A stretch of DNA of 64,000 nt, from the NCBI GenBank assembly GCA_016721875.1, contig JADKHG010000012.1:62001-126000 (forward strand). Direction: 5' to 3'. Origin of the DNA: Sphingomonadales bacterium (lineage in GTDB: Bacteria > Pseudomonadota > Alphaproteobacteria > Sphingomonadales > Sphingomonadaceae). The notes beneath the pieces are model-generated. The model was given only the letters and a program-made list of their open reading frames with translations, had not been told where the DNA came from and did not search any database. Positions 50,836 through 59,994 of the stretch are shown piece by piece (position 1 is the stretch's first letter; every line of letters starts with the position of its first letter). A program made the translations under genes and the position numbers.

Positions 50836-52202
50836 TGGCTATCGAGCTGAAAATGCCTGCGTTGTCCCCCACCATGGAAGAAGGCACGCTCGCGCGCTGG
50901 TTGGTGAAGGAAGGCGACAGCGTGTCGTCGGGTGACATTCTCGCAGAGATTGAAACCGACAAGGCGACAATGGAATTCGAAGCAGTCGATGAGGGTGTTA
51001 TCACCTCGATTGCTGTTCCAGAGGGAACCGAGAATGTGAAGGTCGGGACAGTGATTGCGCTGATTGCGGGTGAGGATGAAGCACCTATGCCCGCTACCCC
51101 AACTCCTGCCGCTGATCCGGAGCCAGTTGCTCCTGCAACAGTAGAGCCTGTCGCTGAAACGCCTAAACCCGTTTCAACACCGAAAACGGTTGCCGATCCC
51201 GCGATCCTGGCTGGCACAACCATGGCAACCGTCACAGTCCGTGAAGCTCTGCGTGACGCAATGGCAGAGGAAATGCGCCGCGATGATCGCGTGTTTGTGA
51301 TGGGTGAGGAAGTTGCTGAATATCAGGGTGCCTACAAGGTCACCCAAGGTTTACTCGATGAATTCGGTCCGCGCCGGGTCATCGACACGCCGATTACCGA
51401 ATATGGCTTTGCCGGGGTTGGCACTGGTGCCGCGATGGGTGGCTTGCGTCCAATTATCGAGTTCATGACCTTCAACTTCGCGATGCAAGCGATTGACCAC
51501 ATCATCAACTCGGCGGCCAAGACCAATTATATGTCTGGCGGCCAGATGCGCTGTCCGATTGTCTTCCGCGGACCCAATGGCGCAGCAGCGCGGGTAGGGG
51601 CGCAGCACAGCCAGAATTACGCGCCTTGGTATGCGAGCGTTCCCGGTCTGATTGTGCTTTCTCCATATGACGCGGCAGATGCCAAGGGATTGCTGAAAGC
51701 CGCGATCCGCAGCGAAGACCCGGTGGTTTTCCTAGAAAACGAGCTGCTTTACGGTCGCAATTTTGAGGTGCCTGCGGTCGACGATTATGTCCTGCCGATT
51801 GGCAAGGCGCGCATTGTGCGTGAGGGCAGCGATCTGACGATTGTGTCATATTCCATCGGCGTCGGTTTCGCGCTTGAAGCAGCAGAGAAACTGGCGGGTG
51901 AGGGGATAGAAGCAGAGGTCATCGACCTGCGCTCGTTGCGTCCGCTCGACAAAGCAACGATATTGGCAAGTCTTGCCAAAACCAACCGCTTGCTGGTCGC
52001 CGAAGAGGGCTGGGCGACCTGCTCAATCGGCAGCGAAATAGCCGCAATCTGCATGGAAGAAGGCTTTGACGATCTCGACGCACCGGTTATGCGCGTTGCG
52101 AACGAAGATGTCCCGATGCCCTACGCCGCCAATCTTGAACGCGCGACCTTGATCAACGCGGACAAAATTGTTGTAGCAGCTAAGAAAATGCTGGGACGCT
52201 AA
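50835..52202 (+). CDS. pdhB: Pyruvate dehydrogenase E1 beta subunit with N-terminal lipoyl domain
   Basis: A 455-residue protein. Residues 1-80 are a lipoyl domain with the lipoylated lysine K43 in EIETDKATMEFEAV. A proline/alanine/threonine-rich linker (residues about 85-125) leads to the transketolase-like E1-beta domain with VFVMGEEVAEYQGAYKVTQG, DTPITEYGFAGVG and FVLENELLYG-like segments. The lipoyl-E1-beta fusion is characteristic of alphaproteobacteria. No E2 or E3 gene is in the window; both would be expected elsewhere. It overlaps pdhA by one base and ends next to the convergent TadE-like gene. Confidence 0.95.
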   Translation: MAIELKMPALSPTMEEGTLARWLVKEGDSVSSGDILAEIETDKATMEFEAVDEGVITSIAVPEGTENVKVGTVIALIAGEDEAPMPATPTPAADPEPVAPATVEPVAETPKPVSTPKTVADPAILAGTTMATVTVREALRDAMAEEMRRDDRVFVMGEEVAEYQGAYKVTQGLLDEFGPRRVIDTPITEYGFAGVGTGAAMGGLRPIIEFMTFNFAMQAIDHIINSAAKTNYMSGGQMRCPIVFRGPNGAAARVGAQHSQNYAPWYASVPGLIVLSPYDAADAKGLLKAAIRSEDPVVFLENELLYGRNFEVPAVDDYVLPIGKARIVREGSDLTIVSYSIGVGFALEAAEKLAGEGIEAEVIDLRSLRPLDKATILASLAKTNRLLVAEEGWATCSIGSEIAAICMEEGFDDLDAPVMRVANEDVPMPYAANLERATLINADKIVVAAKKMLGR

Positions 52203-52901
52203 TCAGCTGCAGCTGGCGACAGGATCGCTGCCTGTGCGGTTATCAAGAGCACCCATTTGACGAAGGTCGCGAACCATGAAAGCCGCCTTTTGCGTCAGTT
52301 CGGTGTTCATGAAATCTTTTACGCCGACGATCGACTGCTCAAAGATCGGTTGATAGTCTGTTGAGAGTTCGACGTAAATTAAAGCATTTCCGGTGAGCGG
52401 AAGCATTTTTTGGCCTTCTTCGCCGACACCGCCTTCCAACTCGTCTTCGCCAGGTTCTGTGTCCATTGTACCGTGTGTTGATTCAAAGTCCTTATCGCCC
52501 ATGCATCTTTGCCAAGCGATAAACGGGTCCCCATCTGAATTTACCTCAACACTCGACATTATGATGCGACTGTGGCTCCAAAATTCTTCGTCTTCCATCT
52601 GCTTGGGCACGCCAGCAAAAATGTCGTTGATGTCGGATTCGTAGACAACTTTACCCGGCAGACCTGTGTTGGTGCCAACACGTGCAGCGTTATCAGCAGA
52701 GGCGAGAACAGTCTGACTCACTTTTTGTTGTGTTTGAATCAGGTTTGCAGTCTCTGTTCCGGTGAATCCCAACACCATCAACAACGGCATGGCATAGGCA
52801 AATTCGATAAGCGCAAGTCCGCTTTGATCGCGAAGCAAGTTGCGAAAAGGACGCGTATATTTGGCCATGGAAGTCAGCTGGTTTATCATGTCAAAGATCA
52901 T
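52203..52901 (-). CDS. TadE-like pilus assembly/secreted pseudopilin-type protein
   Basis: A 232-residue protein with an N-terminal basic segment and the TadE motif DQSGLALIEFAYAMPLLMVL, a prepilin-like hydrophobic stretch with the conserved glutamate. The rest is an acidic periplasmic domain that includes three cysteines (WQRCMGDKD, and VASCS at the end). The ATG at 52901 overlaps the upstream TadE-like gene by 11 bases. In-frame ATGs at 52889 and 52868 (MAKYTRPFRN) are alternatives, and the ribosome-binding sites do not decide. Third gene of the TadG-TadE-TadE block. Confidence 0.82.
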   Translation of the reverse strand: MIFDMINQLTSMAKYTRPFRNLLRDQSGLALIEFAYAMPLLMVLGFTGTETANLIQTQQKVSQTVLASADNAARVGTNTGLPGKVVYESDINDIFAGVPKQMEDEEFWSHSRIIMSSVEVNSDGDPFIAWQRCMGDKDFESTHGTMDTEPGEDELEGGVGEEGQKMLPLTGNALIYVELSTDYQPIFEQSIVGVKDFMNTELTQKAAFMVRDLRQMGALDNRTGSDPVASCS

Positions 52902-53601
52902 CCATCGTGCAATTTTTGATAAGCGCGGCTGGGTTCTGGTTTTGCGAATAAGGCTGATTGCGCAAAATTGTGGTCGCCTCGACGGTCATGAATTCCTTGC
53001 CGCCGATCAACTTATAAGCCGGGAAAATTCGACGGAAATGCAGGCCTGCGCTATATAGAACCGTCGCTCTAGCGCCGCCCTGTCCGTTCGCTCCGCGTTC
53101 GCCCCATTCATCGTCGCCACTCAGGTCTTCGAACGGTTCGCCACGATCACAAACACCATCATCGTCAGAATCGGTGAATTCTTCCATTTCACCAACATCG
53201 GAAAAACTGACATAGTTTCTGCGCAGGAAAAGGATCGAGTTTTCCTTGTTTTCCGCGGAGTTGAACAATGCCTGGCGTTGTGTGTCGGTCAAATCGCAAA
53301 AGGATTCCATCGTGTGCGTTTTCAGCACATTGACCTTCAACAGCCCAGAGATATGCTGGAGTACGCCATAGTCAATTTCGCACCCTCGACCGGCGCCTGT
53401 TTCCAGACCGGAATCACGCGCTGCTTTTTGAATTGCACCGCCCAGAATCGAGCGCGCATAAAGCGCATAGCCAACGTCCAGCGATCCCAAAATCATGGTG
53501 AGCAAGACCGGGGCGACAATTGCAAATTCAACAACCGTCGATCCCCGTTGGTTCCTTCGCAGTTTCAAAATATTTCGCAGGCGCATGACAGGCATCCTCA
53601 T
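52891..53601 (-). CDS. TadE-like protein
   Basis: A 236-residue protein with the TadE N-terminus (RRNQRGSTVVEFAIVAPVLL). The periplasmic part contains a calcium-site-like DSDDDGVCDRGEPFED (residues about 140-157) of dockerin/EF-loop character. A later YKLIGGKEFMTVEATTILRN segment is typical of TadE minor pilins. The ATG overlaps the TadG-like stop by four bases. It could also use MRLRNILKLRR a few codons later. Confidence 0.85.
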   Translation of the reverse strand: MRMPVMRLRNILKLRRNQRGSTVVEFAIVAPVLLTMILGSLDVGYALYARSILGGAIQKAARDSGLETGAGRGCEIDYGVLQHISGLLKVNVLKTHTMESFCDLTDTQRQALFNSAENKENSILFLRRNYVSFSDVGEMEEFTDSDDDGVCDRGEPFEDLSGDDEWGERGANGQGGARATVLYSAGLHFRRIFPAYKLIGGKEFMTVEATTILRNQPYSQNQNPAALIKNCTMDDL

Positions 53602-55670
53602 TTCTTGAGCCGCAATTCGCCAATTTTACCGGCGATGCCTTTAAAAACATCAGCGAGCTGTTCAGAGCTGTCTGCCTGAAAGGTATGCGTTGCGCTTTCT
53701 TTGTTGTTGGGATCGTCATTTGCGCAACGGTACATCGTATCGGGCACATCAACACCAAATCCGATAGACCAGATTGTTATGCTTTTGTTGCGGGCAGCAC
53801 GGCAAATGGCCTCGAATCGCGCGGTATGGCGGTCAAATGCCGATCCGGTACCGGCTGATCCGGTGACACGCTTGTCCAGTCTTTCGTAGCCATAGGTCCC
53901 GTAGGCCGATGTGTTGGGGACCAGCAAACCGTCGGTCATGAAAATGATGTGACGGTCGATTGGCGCACCTTCGGGTGTCATATCATTGTCCGAGGCAAAC
54001 AATCCGGTTGGCGACAGTAATCGCGCACCCCATAACATACCGATGTCATGATAAGTGTTGCCATTAGCGACCAGCCCATTGACATAGCCTTGTACGGCGT
54101 CGCGATCATAATTGCTCAATCGCCATGCAGCGGCCACGCAAGAATGGCTCGCCCGGTCATAGCTTGAGTTGGTCTGCATCGACGCCGCCACGTTGGTATT
54201 TGCGGTGTTCGGGCGCTCATACAGGATGTTAGGCCAAGAAGGCTTCCATTTGGTCGCTTCATCGCTGGTTGGTACCATATCGATGTCAAGGTCCAACGCA
54301 TTTGCGGAAATGGGGTCAAACGAACTGTCAGCAACAGTCTGCCGTTCTTCGATACAACCATTCCATGTCGAGCTGACGTTAGTTCCGTTATCGCCGGTTT
54401 GTGTTACAGCCGCAGCACCACCGTTGATTGTCGCAGCATAGGTCGCTGTGGGGTAGGTCAGTGGACGGTAAACCCAATAACCGGGAACTGTTTCTTCTTC
54501 CCAAACTGTCGGATTGGATACATCGGTCCTGGTTCTTTCAATTTCGTATCGGTAGGTACGCCTCTGCAGTCGGCATTTGCTGGGTGACCCGGTCCAGGTA
54601 TATTTATACTGATAACGCTCATAATAGGAGGTCACGTCATAGACCGTGGTCCTTATACCAGTCGTCGTGCTGACATTATCGCTATCGATAACGCTAGTGT
54701 CTGCTTTCCACTGAACAGGCGTGGATTTGGGAGGTACTGGATTTTTACTCGTGCTTTCACAATCGCTCTTCTTAGTGTGCGTAGTGACAGCCAAATAGCC
54801 CGACGGTGCGGAGGTTATCGTTAAGTAGCTTGATCCGCTAGGATAAGAAATATTTCTTTCCCCAGATGCAGAGCCCCATGTAGTAGAAGGAGTGTCCCAT
54901 TCAGTCGGAGTCAGCGTGGTGGTGCGCCAGACGCGTGACTGATAAGTGTTATTCGCGGCGATCCAGGATGGGTTTGCGTCGTACAGCAAATTGCCAACAT
55001 TGACATTTGCCGCGTAGGGAACGAACCCATAACGCAGTTGCGCATCATCGGACACGGTCGGCTCAAGCTCATCGTAAAAATCCATCACCGCATTGCGAAG
55101 GCCGACAATTTTGGAACTGGAATTGCTGTTGCAATTGCTACCATTCGGACAGTCCGCCATCGAACCTGTAACGTCGAGAACGAACATGATATCCGTGTTC
55201 GAAAGATTGATTTCAGCGTCGCAATTGACTGTGATTTCGCTTTGCGATTTGTCGAACAAGGCCATGACCGCCATCGGCAATTCTACCGACGCAGAACCTG
55301 TTACCAGGCCGTCTTCTTCGCCATATTGGACCGACAGATTTTTCGAATCAAAACGGCCTTGTTCGAAATTGGCGTAAAAATAGTTTTTCGCCTGACGTTC
55401 CGCGCTAGAGTCGCGATTGGCATTGCCGGCATTGTCCAATGTCCAACCCTGCTCGCTCATAATACGCCTGCCGGCCAGTGCACCAGCGTCACATGCTGCC
55501 TGCAATCGGCTCTTTGCCATGTATATGCGCGAAATATCGACGCTGCCGCCGATGATTGCGGTCAAGGGAATCAGCGATGCTGCCACCAGCGCAAGCGTGT
55601 TACCGCTCTGGTCTTTCAGCAGACGCGCCAGTACACCTTTACTGTCATTTGCCTGAAATTTGCGTGCCAT
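53598..55670 (-). CDS. TadG-like secreted von Willebrand A protein
   Basis: A 690-residue protein. It starts with a TadE/TadG-type hydrophobic N-terminus (KDQSGNTLALVAASLIPLTA) and a pseudopilin helix (DISRIYMAKSRLQAACDAGA). A von Willebrand A domain follows with metal site DVTGSM at residues 166-171. The domain resumes near residues 540-581 (HDIGMLWGARLLSP, HIIFMTDG). About 300 residues rich in Thr, Ser, Tyr and Trp are inserted between. A cysteine-flanked NGSNCNSNSSSK loop lies directly after the metal site. It is first in the minus-strand Tad block and divergent from the squalene-synthase-like gene. Confidence 0.88.
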   Translation of the reverse strand: MARKFQANDSKGVLARLLKDQSGNTLALVAASLIPLTAIIGGSVDISRIYMAKSRLQAACDAGALAGRRIMSEQGWTLDNAGNANRDSSAERQAKNYFYANFEQGRFDSKNLSVQYGEEDGLVTGSASVELPMAVMALFDKSQSEITVNCDAEINLSNTDIMFVLDVTGSMADCPNGSNCNSNSSSKIVGLRNAVMDFYDELEPTVSDDAQLRYGFVPYAANVNVGNLLYDANPSWIAANNTYQSRVWRTTTLTPTEWDTPSTTWGSASGERNISYPSGSSYLTITSAPSGYLAVTTHTKKSDCESTSKNPVPPKSTPVQWKADTSVIDSDNVSTTTGIRTTVYDVTSYYERYQYKYTWTGSPSKCRLQRRTYRYEIERTRTDVSNPTVWEEETVPGYWVYRPLTYPTATYAATINGGAAAVTQTGDNGTNVSSTWNGCIEERQTVADSSFDPISANALDLDIDMVPTSDEATKWKPSWPNILYERPNTANTNVAASMQTNSSYDRASHSCVAAAWRLSNYDRDAVQGYVNGLVANGNTYHDIGMLWGARLLSPTGLFASDNDMTPEGAPIDRHIIFMTDGLLVPNTSAYGTYGYERLDKRVTGSAGTGSAFDRHTARFEAICRAARNKSITIWSIGFGVDVPDTMYRCANDDPNNKESATHTFQADSSEQLADVFKGIAGKIGELRLKK

Positions 55671-55795
55671 GATGTGGCCATGCCCCCTGAAAATTACAGA
55701 AATTCAGGCTCTCCCTAAGCCACGCATAGTAAGCAGTGTGCGAAGAGGCATGGTTACCGTGACATTAACTGTGTTTCGGTCCAGAAGGCGGTGGC

Positions 55796-56404
55796 ATGTC
55801 CGTTGAAAAAAATTCCGCAGTTGAGCTAACGCCTCCCGAACGACTCGGACTGGCGCATTGTCGGCCCGATTTGCGGCTACCCATGCAATGGTTGCTGGAA
55901 TTTGATCGAAGGCTTTCGCAAGCCGTGTTGGCAAGAGCCGAGCCAATCATGGCACAAATGCGTCTGGCCTGGTGGCGCGAACAATTGGCGAGGCCCGCAC
56001 CTCAAAGGGCGAAGGGAGAGCCAATGTTGCAAAGCTTGGCGGGCCTTGACGTCATGACACCATCGCTCGCCGAACTGGCATCACAATTGGTCGATCAATG
56101 GGAAGCTAGAGCGGTCGATGTCATTGATGGCTCCAGTTCGCCGATGCCGACACCGGTGGTGTTTTCTGGTTATTGCGATTGGCTCGGAGCGTCCAATAGC
56201 GACAGACTCCATGCCGCGCGACTGGCTCAGATTTGGCTTGGCGAGTCCGACGACTGGCCGTCATCCAGAACTCCCAAGCGCTTGCGCCCGCTTTCCATAC
56301 TGGCGCTATCGGCATTGATTGATCGGCAACGGAAAAAAGCAGGAAGTGCATCGCGCATCGTCTTGCCTTTCCGTCTGCTCTGGCATAGCCTGAGCGGAAG
56401 CTAG
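55796..56404 (+). CDS. Squalene/phytoene synthase family protein (NDUFAF6-like)
   Basis: A 202-residue all-helical protein. QMRLAWWREQLARP is the hallmark shared with squalene/phytoene synthases and the complex I assembly factor NDUFAF6. The first aspartate-rich DxxxD motif is not evident, and the protein is short for a prenyl synthase (usually about 280-300). A synthase activity is therefore doubtful and an assembly-factor-like role more likely. The ATG at 55796 follows AGGCGGTGGC. It is followed by a strong hairpin and the EF-hand gene. Confidence 0.75.
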   Translation: MSVEKNSAVELTPPERLGLAHCRPDLRLPMQWLLEFDRRLSQAVLARAEPIMAQMRLAWWREQLARPAPQRAKGEPMLQSLAGLDVMTPSLAELASQLVDQWEARAVDVIDGSSSPMPTPVVFSGYCDWLGASNSDRLHAARLAQIWLGESDDWPSSRTPKRLRPLSILALSALIDRQRKKAGSASRIVLPFRLLWHSLSGS

Positions 56405-56415
56405 GCAGGGCGTAG

Positions 56416-56438
56416 CGCCGGTTTGCGTTAAACCGGCG
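56416..56438. repeat. Nine-base perfect hairpin before the EF-hand gene
   Basis: CGCCGGTTT (56416-56424) pairs with AAACCGGCG (56430-56438) across a five-base loop. The right arm ends at the GGAGAA ribosome-binding sequence of the EF-hand gene. It could act as a terminator for the upstream gene (no T-run, so weak) or shade the ribosome-binding site. Confidence 0.5.
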
Positions 56439-56447
56439 GAGAATGCT

Positions 56448-56912
56448 GTGCGAAAGCTTTTGGCTGGCGCTGGGATTGCGCTTTTGATGGTGTCTGGCGG
56501 ACTGTGGTTTTGGCAGTCGCAGGCAGGGACCGAAGTCCCGATCCCCCAACCACCACCGGCGCTTCCGCAACAATTGTCGCTTCCTGAACCTGACGCCAGT
56601 GCACCGAAATTTGGTCCCGCTCCACCAACACCTCCGCAAGCACCCAAGGCTAGCCGCGAGGAACAGCGCTTCAACCGCTATGACCGCAACCGCGACGATC
56701 TGGTTTCACGGCTTGAAATGATGTCGAGCCGGACGAAAGATTTCAAGAAACTCGACAAAGACGGCAATAATTTGCTGACATTCGAGGAATGGGCGGCGGC
56801 GACTGGTGAGCGTTTTGCCAAGGCTGATGCTGATCGCGACCGGTTGCTGACCCGTAAGGAATTTTCTTCGACTCGGCCGAAGCGTGAGGTCAAGCCGCGC
56901 TGCCGTTGCTAA
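56448..56912 (+). CDS. EF-hand domain protein, membrane-anchored or secreted
   Basis: A 154-residue protein starting at GTG (56448) after GGCGGAGAATGC. A hydrophobic N-terminal segment (LLAGAGIALLMVSGGLWFW) acts as signal or anchor. A proline-rich linker (PIPQPPPALPQQLSLPEPD) follows, then three EF-hand-like loops: YDRNRDDLVSRLEM, LDKDGNNLLTFEEW and ADADRDRLLTRKEF. The second loop is the most canonical calcium site. It probably acts in the periplasm. The last 23 bases overlap trmFO on the other strand, and the C-terminus ends in KPRCRC. Confidence 0.78.
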   Translation: MRKLLAGAGIALLMVSGGLWFWQSQAGTEVPIPQPPPALPQQLSLPEPDASAPKFGPAPPTPPQAPKASREEQRFNRYDRNRDDLVSRLEMMSSRTKDFKKLDKDGNNLLTFEEWAAATGERFAKADADRDRLLTRKEFSSTRPKREVKPRCRC

Positions 56913-58239
56913 GCCCCATTTCGCCCATCCATTGTGCGAGATCCGCCCGCGCACGATCAGTCAGAAAGGCTTTGCGTTCCTTTTTGTGCACCTTGCCTTC
57001 GGGCGGGGGGAAGAGGCCGAAATTGATGTTCATCGGCTGATAGCTGTCGGCCTCGGCATCGCCAGTGATGTGATGTAGCAATGCGCCGAAAGCAGTGGTT
57101 TCGGGCGGCGGAACAAATTCCTGCGCCGCCAATTCATGCGCCGCCATTATCCCCGCCATCAAACCGACAGCCGAGCTTTCGACATAGCCTTCGCAGCCGG
57201 TAATCTGCCCGGCAAAACGGATATGTGGCGCTGACTTCAGCCGCAACTGCCGATCGAGCAAAATCGGGGATCGGATGAAGGTGTTGCGGTGCAATCCGCC
57301 CAAACGCGCAAATTCGGCCTTTTCCAAACCCGGTATCGTACGGAACAGTTCAACCTGGGCGGCATGTTTCATCTTGGTCTGGAATCCGACCATGTTCCAG
57401 ATGCTGCCCTGTTTGTTATCCTGCCGCAACTGCACCACCGCATGCGGCCAGCGCCCGGTTTTGGGATTGTCGAGCCCAACAGGCTTCATCGGCCCGAAGC
57501 GCAGCGTGTCGAGCCCGCGTTCGGCCATCACTTCGATCGGCATACAGCCTTCGAAATAGGGCGTGTCCTTTTCCCATTCCTTGAAATCGGCCTTGGGCGC
57601 GTCGAGCAGGCCTTGGTGGAAGGCCAGATATTGCTCCTTGTCCATCGGGCAATTGATATAGTCCTTGCCGTCGCCTTTGTCCCAGCGCGACGCATACCAC
57701 GCTACATCCATATCGATGCTGTCATGATAGACGATAGGGGCGATGGCATCGAAGAAGGCAAGGCTGGTTTCTCCGGTTCGCTGCCGGATATTTTCCGCAA
57801 ATGACAAGGCCGTCAGCGGACCGGTGGCGACGATGGTCAGGCCTTCGTCGGGCAGGGCGTCGACACGCTCGCGGACAATCTCTACTTTGCCGAGCGAGAG
57901 CAGCCGTTTGGTCACCTCTGCCGAAAAGACATCGCGATCCACCGCGAGTGCGGAGCCTGCCGGGACTTTGGCCACCTCGGCGGCCGCCATCACCACCGAA
58001 TCCAGCCTGCGCATTTCCTGATGCAGCAAGCCGACGGCGTTGTTGTCGGCATCATCCGAGCGGAAGCTGTTCGAGCAGACGAGCTCCGCGAGTGCCTCAG
58101 TCTGATGCGCGGGTGTCATTTCACCACTTCCACGCATTTCCGACAGCCGCACAGCTATGCCGCGCCGCGCGAGTTGCCAAGCCGCCTCGCTCCCCGCGAG
58201 ACCGCCGCCGATGATATGGACTTTGTGAGACACGCGCAT
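56890..58239 (-). CDS. trmFO: tRNA m5U54 methyltransferase TrmFO (folate-dependent)
   Basis: TrmFO methylates uridine-54 of tRNA using methylenetetrahydrofolate and FAD. The 449-residue protein begins MRVSHKVHIIGGGLAGSEAA with the FAD dinucleotide-binding motif. The family-specific blocks ELVCSNSFRSDDADNNAVGL (containing a catalytic cysteine), INCPMDKEQYLAFHQGL, TPYFEGCMPIEVMAERG and NINFGLFPP are all present. Its convergent neighbour overlaps by 23 bases. A family C inverted repeat lies in front of its start. Confidence 0.96.
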   Translation of the reverse strand: MRVSHKVHIIGGGLAGSEAAWQLARRGIAVRLSEMRGSGEMTPAHQTEALAELVCSNSFRSDDADNNAVGLLHQEMRRLDSVVMAAAEVAKVPAGSALAVDRDVFSAEVTKRLLSLGKVEIVRERVDALPDEGLTIVATGPLTALSFAENIRQRTGETSLAFFDAIAPIVYHDSIDMDVAWYASRWDKGDGKDYINCPMDKEQYLAFHQGLLDAPKADFKEWEKDTPYFEGCMPIEVMAERGLDTLRFGPMKPVGLDNPKTGRWPHAVVQLRQDNKQGSIWNMVGFQTKMKHAAQVELFRTIPGLEKAEFARLGGLHRNTFIRSPILLDRQLRLKSAPHIRFAGQITGCEGYVESSAVGLMAGIMAAHELAAQEFVPPPETTAFGALLHHITGDAEADSYQPMNINFGLFPPPEGKVHKKERKAFLTDRARADLAQWMGEMGLSNGSAA

Positions 58240-58253
58240 TGCTCATTCAAATT

Positions 58254-58333
58254 CCGTTCGCATCGAGCGAAGTCGAGATGCCTCTAGGCGGAGAGCCAAC
58301 GAGGGGTGTCTCGACTTCGCTCGACACGAACGG
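58254..58333. repeat. REP-like inverted repeat, family C
   Basis: A perfect 16-base inverted repeat, TCGAGCGAAGTCGAGA (58263-58278) and TCTCGACTTCGCTCGA (58309-58324). Outer arms CCGTTCG and CGAACGG (58254-58260, 58327-58333) extend it. It occupies the gap between the divergent trmFO and nnrD genes. Confidence 0.82.
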
Positions 58334-58369
58334 GTTGGTAGGATTGCGATTTGCCTATATCGAGTTCGC

Positions 58370-59212
58370 ATGACCTTCAAGCTCCACCTTGATTCAGACG
58401 GCATCATCCAGCAGCCCGCGCTGTCGCCACCGCCCGCCGACACGCACAAATATACACGCGGCAGTGCGGTGGTTGTCAGCGGACCGACGCTGCGCACTGG
58501 TGCCTCGCGTTTGGCGGCGCAGGCGGCTTTGGCGGTTGGGGCAGGGCTGGTGACGCTCGTCGGAGACGCTCAAGCGCTCACTGAGCAGGCGGCGCATGTT
58601 ACCGCAATCATGCTGCGCGAAGGCGATCCGGCGACGGATGGTTTTGATGAACGGATCAGCGCCTTTGCCATTGGTCCAGCGGCGGGAGTATCGCAGGCGA
58701 CGCGCGACACGGCGCTCGCGATCCTCAGCACAGGGAAAGCAATGGTACTCGATGCCGATGCTTTGACCAGCTTTGCCGACGACTCCGAAACGCTTTTTGC
58801 CGCGCTGCACTTGCAATGCGTGCTGACCCCGCATGAAGGCGAGTTTCGGCGGCTGTTTCCTGATCTGGATCTGAGCCAGCGCCACCACGCGGTCGGTCGT
58901 GCCGCGATGAAAAGCGGATCGGTGGTCTTGCTCAAAGGTGCTGAGACGCTGGTCGCATCGCCCGATGGTCGCATCGCGATCAACTGCCACGCCTCGCCCT
59001 GGCTGGCGACCGCTGGATCGGGCGATGTGCTGACCGGGCTGATCTGCGGATTGCTGGCGCAAGGCAACGAGGCGTTCGAAGCCGCCTGCATCGCCGCTTG
59101 GTTGCACGGCGACATTGGCGTGCGTGCCGGGCCGGGGCTGACGGCGGACACAATGGCGGGCTGGATTCCGCTTGTCTTGGCGGGATGTCTCGGCAAAGGG
59201 GAAAGTCGATGA
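58370..59212 (+). CDS. nnrD: ADP/ATP-dependent NAD(P)H-hydrate dehydratase (NnrD-type)
   Basis: This enzyme repairs hydrated NAD(P)H. The 280-residue chain is a ribokinase-fold dehydratase. The catalytic GSGDVLTGLICGLLAQG lies near residue 215, and VLTPHEGEFRRLFPDL and GAGLVTLVGD are also typical. It has only the dehydratase domain; the epimerase half found in fused bacterial NnrDE is absent here. The TGA stop overlaps the ATG of the following gene (ATGA). A family C repeat separates it from trmFO. Confidence 0.88.
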   Translation: MTFKLHLDSDGIIQQPALSPPPADTHKYTRGSAVVVSGPTLRTGASRLAAQAALAVGAGLVTLVGDAQALTEQAAHVTAIMLREGDPATDGFDERISAFAIGPAAGVSQATRDTALAILSTGKAMVLDADALTSFADDSETLFAALHLQCVLTPHEGEFRRLFPDLDLSQRHHAVGRAAMKSGSVVLLKGAETLVASPDGRIAINCHASPWLATAGSGDVLTGLICGLLAQGNEAFEAACIAAWLHGDIGVRAGPGLTADTMAGWIPLVLAGCLGKGESR

Positions 59213-59874
59213 CCCAAGATCTCGCGCATAAACGCCCATGGCTGTTCGCCAGCCTGTTGTTTGGATTGACCTATCCACTGTCATGGCAACTGGCTTTGCC
59301 GGAATTTGCAGCAATTGTATGGAAGATGGCGGGCGTCGGACTGCTGACCTTTTACGCCTTGCGCAAACACCATACAGGAGAATTCCTGCTGCTTGCCGGC
59401 GTCATGGCATTTTGGGCGCTGGGTGACGGCTTGCTCGAACTCGACATGATCTGGGGCGCGATTGCCTTTGCCATCGGCCATGTCATCGCTATCGTCCTGT
59501 TCCTGCGCCACCGCCGCGTAAAGCCAACGCGCAGCCAAATGCTGCTCGCGATGGCGGTCTTCGTGCTTGCCCCCGACATTGCCTATTTCTTGCCCGGAGA
59601 TTCGACCGGCGGGATGCAGGCGGCTGTCTATACGCTGTTTGTTGCCGGTATGGCGGGATGCGCGTGGAACAGCAATTTCCCGCGCTACCGCGTCGGCCTT
59701 GGCGCGATGGCCTTTGTCGCTTCCGACCTGCTGATCTTCGCGCGCTTTGGTCCATTGGCAGAAGCGAACTGGGTCAGTATTGCGATCTGGTATCTCTATT
59801 ATGGCGGCGTGCTGGCGATTGCGACCGGCGTGGTGACGACCTTGGTCAAACGCGGGCATTTCGCCGAAGAATAG
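59209..59874 (+). CDS. YhhN/TMEM86 family membrane protein (lysoplasmalogenase-like)
   Basis: A 221-residue membrane protein with about eight hydrophobic segments. The YhhN family features are the buried acidic residues in MAFWALGDGLLELDMIWGAI and FVASDLLIFARFG. The human relatives TMEM86A/B hydrolyse the vinyl ether of lysoplasmalogen; the bacterial activity is less certain. The ATG at 59209 overlaps the nnrD stop, so the two are co-translated. Confidence 0.82.
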   Translation: MTQDLAHKRPWLFASLLFGLTYPLSWQLALPEFAAIVWKMAGVGLLTFYALRKHHTGEFLLLAGVMAFWALGDGLLELDMIWGAIAFAIGHVIAIVLFLRHRRVKPTRSQMLLAMAVFVLAPDIAYFLPGDSTGGMQAAVYTLFVAGMAGCAWNSNFPRYRVGLGAMAFVASDLLIFARFGPLAEANWVSIAIWYLYYGGVLAIATGVVTTLVKRGHFAEE

Positions 59875-59994
59875 AATCGGAAGCCAAATTTCCAAGCCGA
59901 CAGCTTGCGTTTCGCAGAGGGTGCGCCTCCGACATACGCAAATTTAATTGCAACCCATTTGAACCTTTCAAACCCTGGCAACGACCGATGCGTG

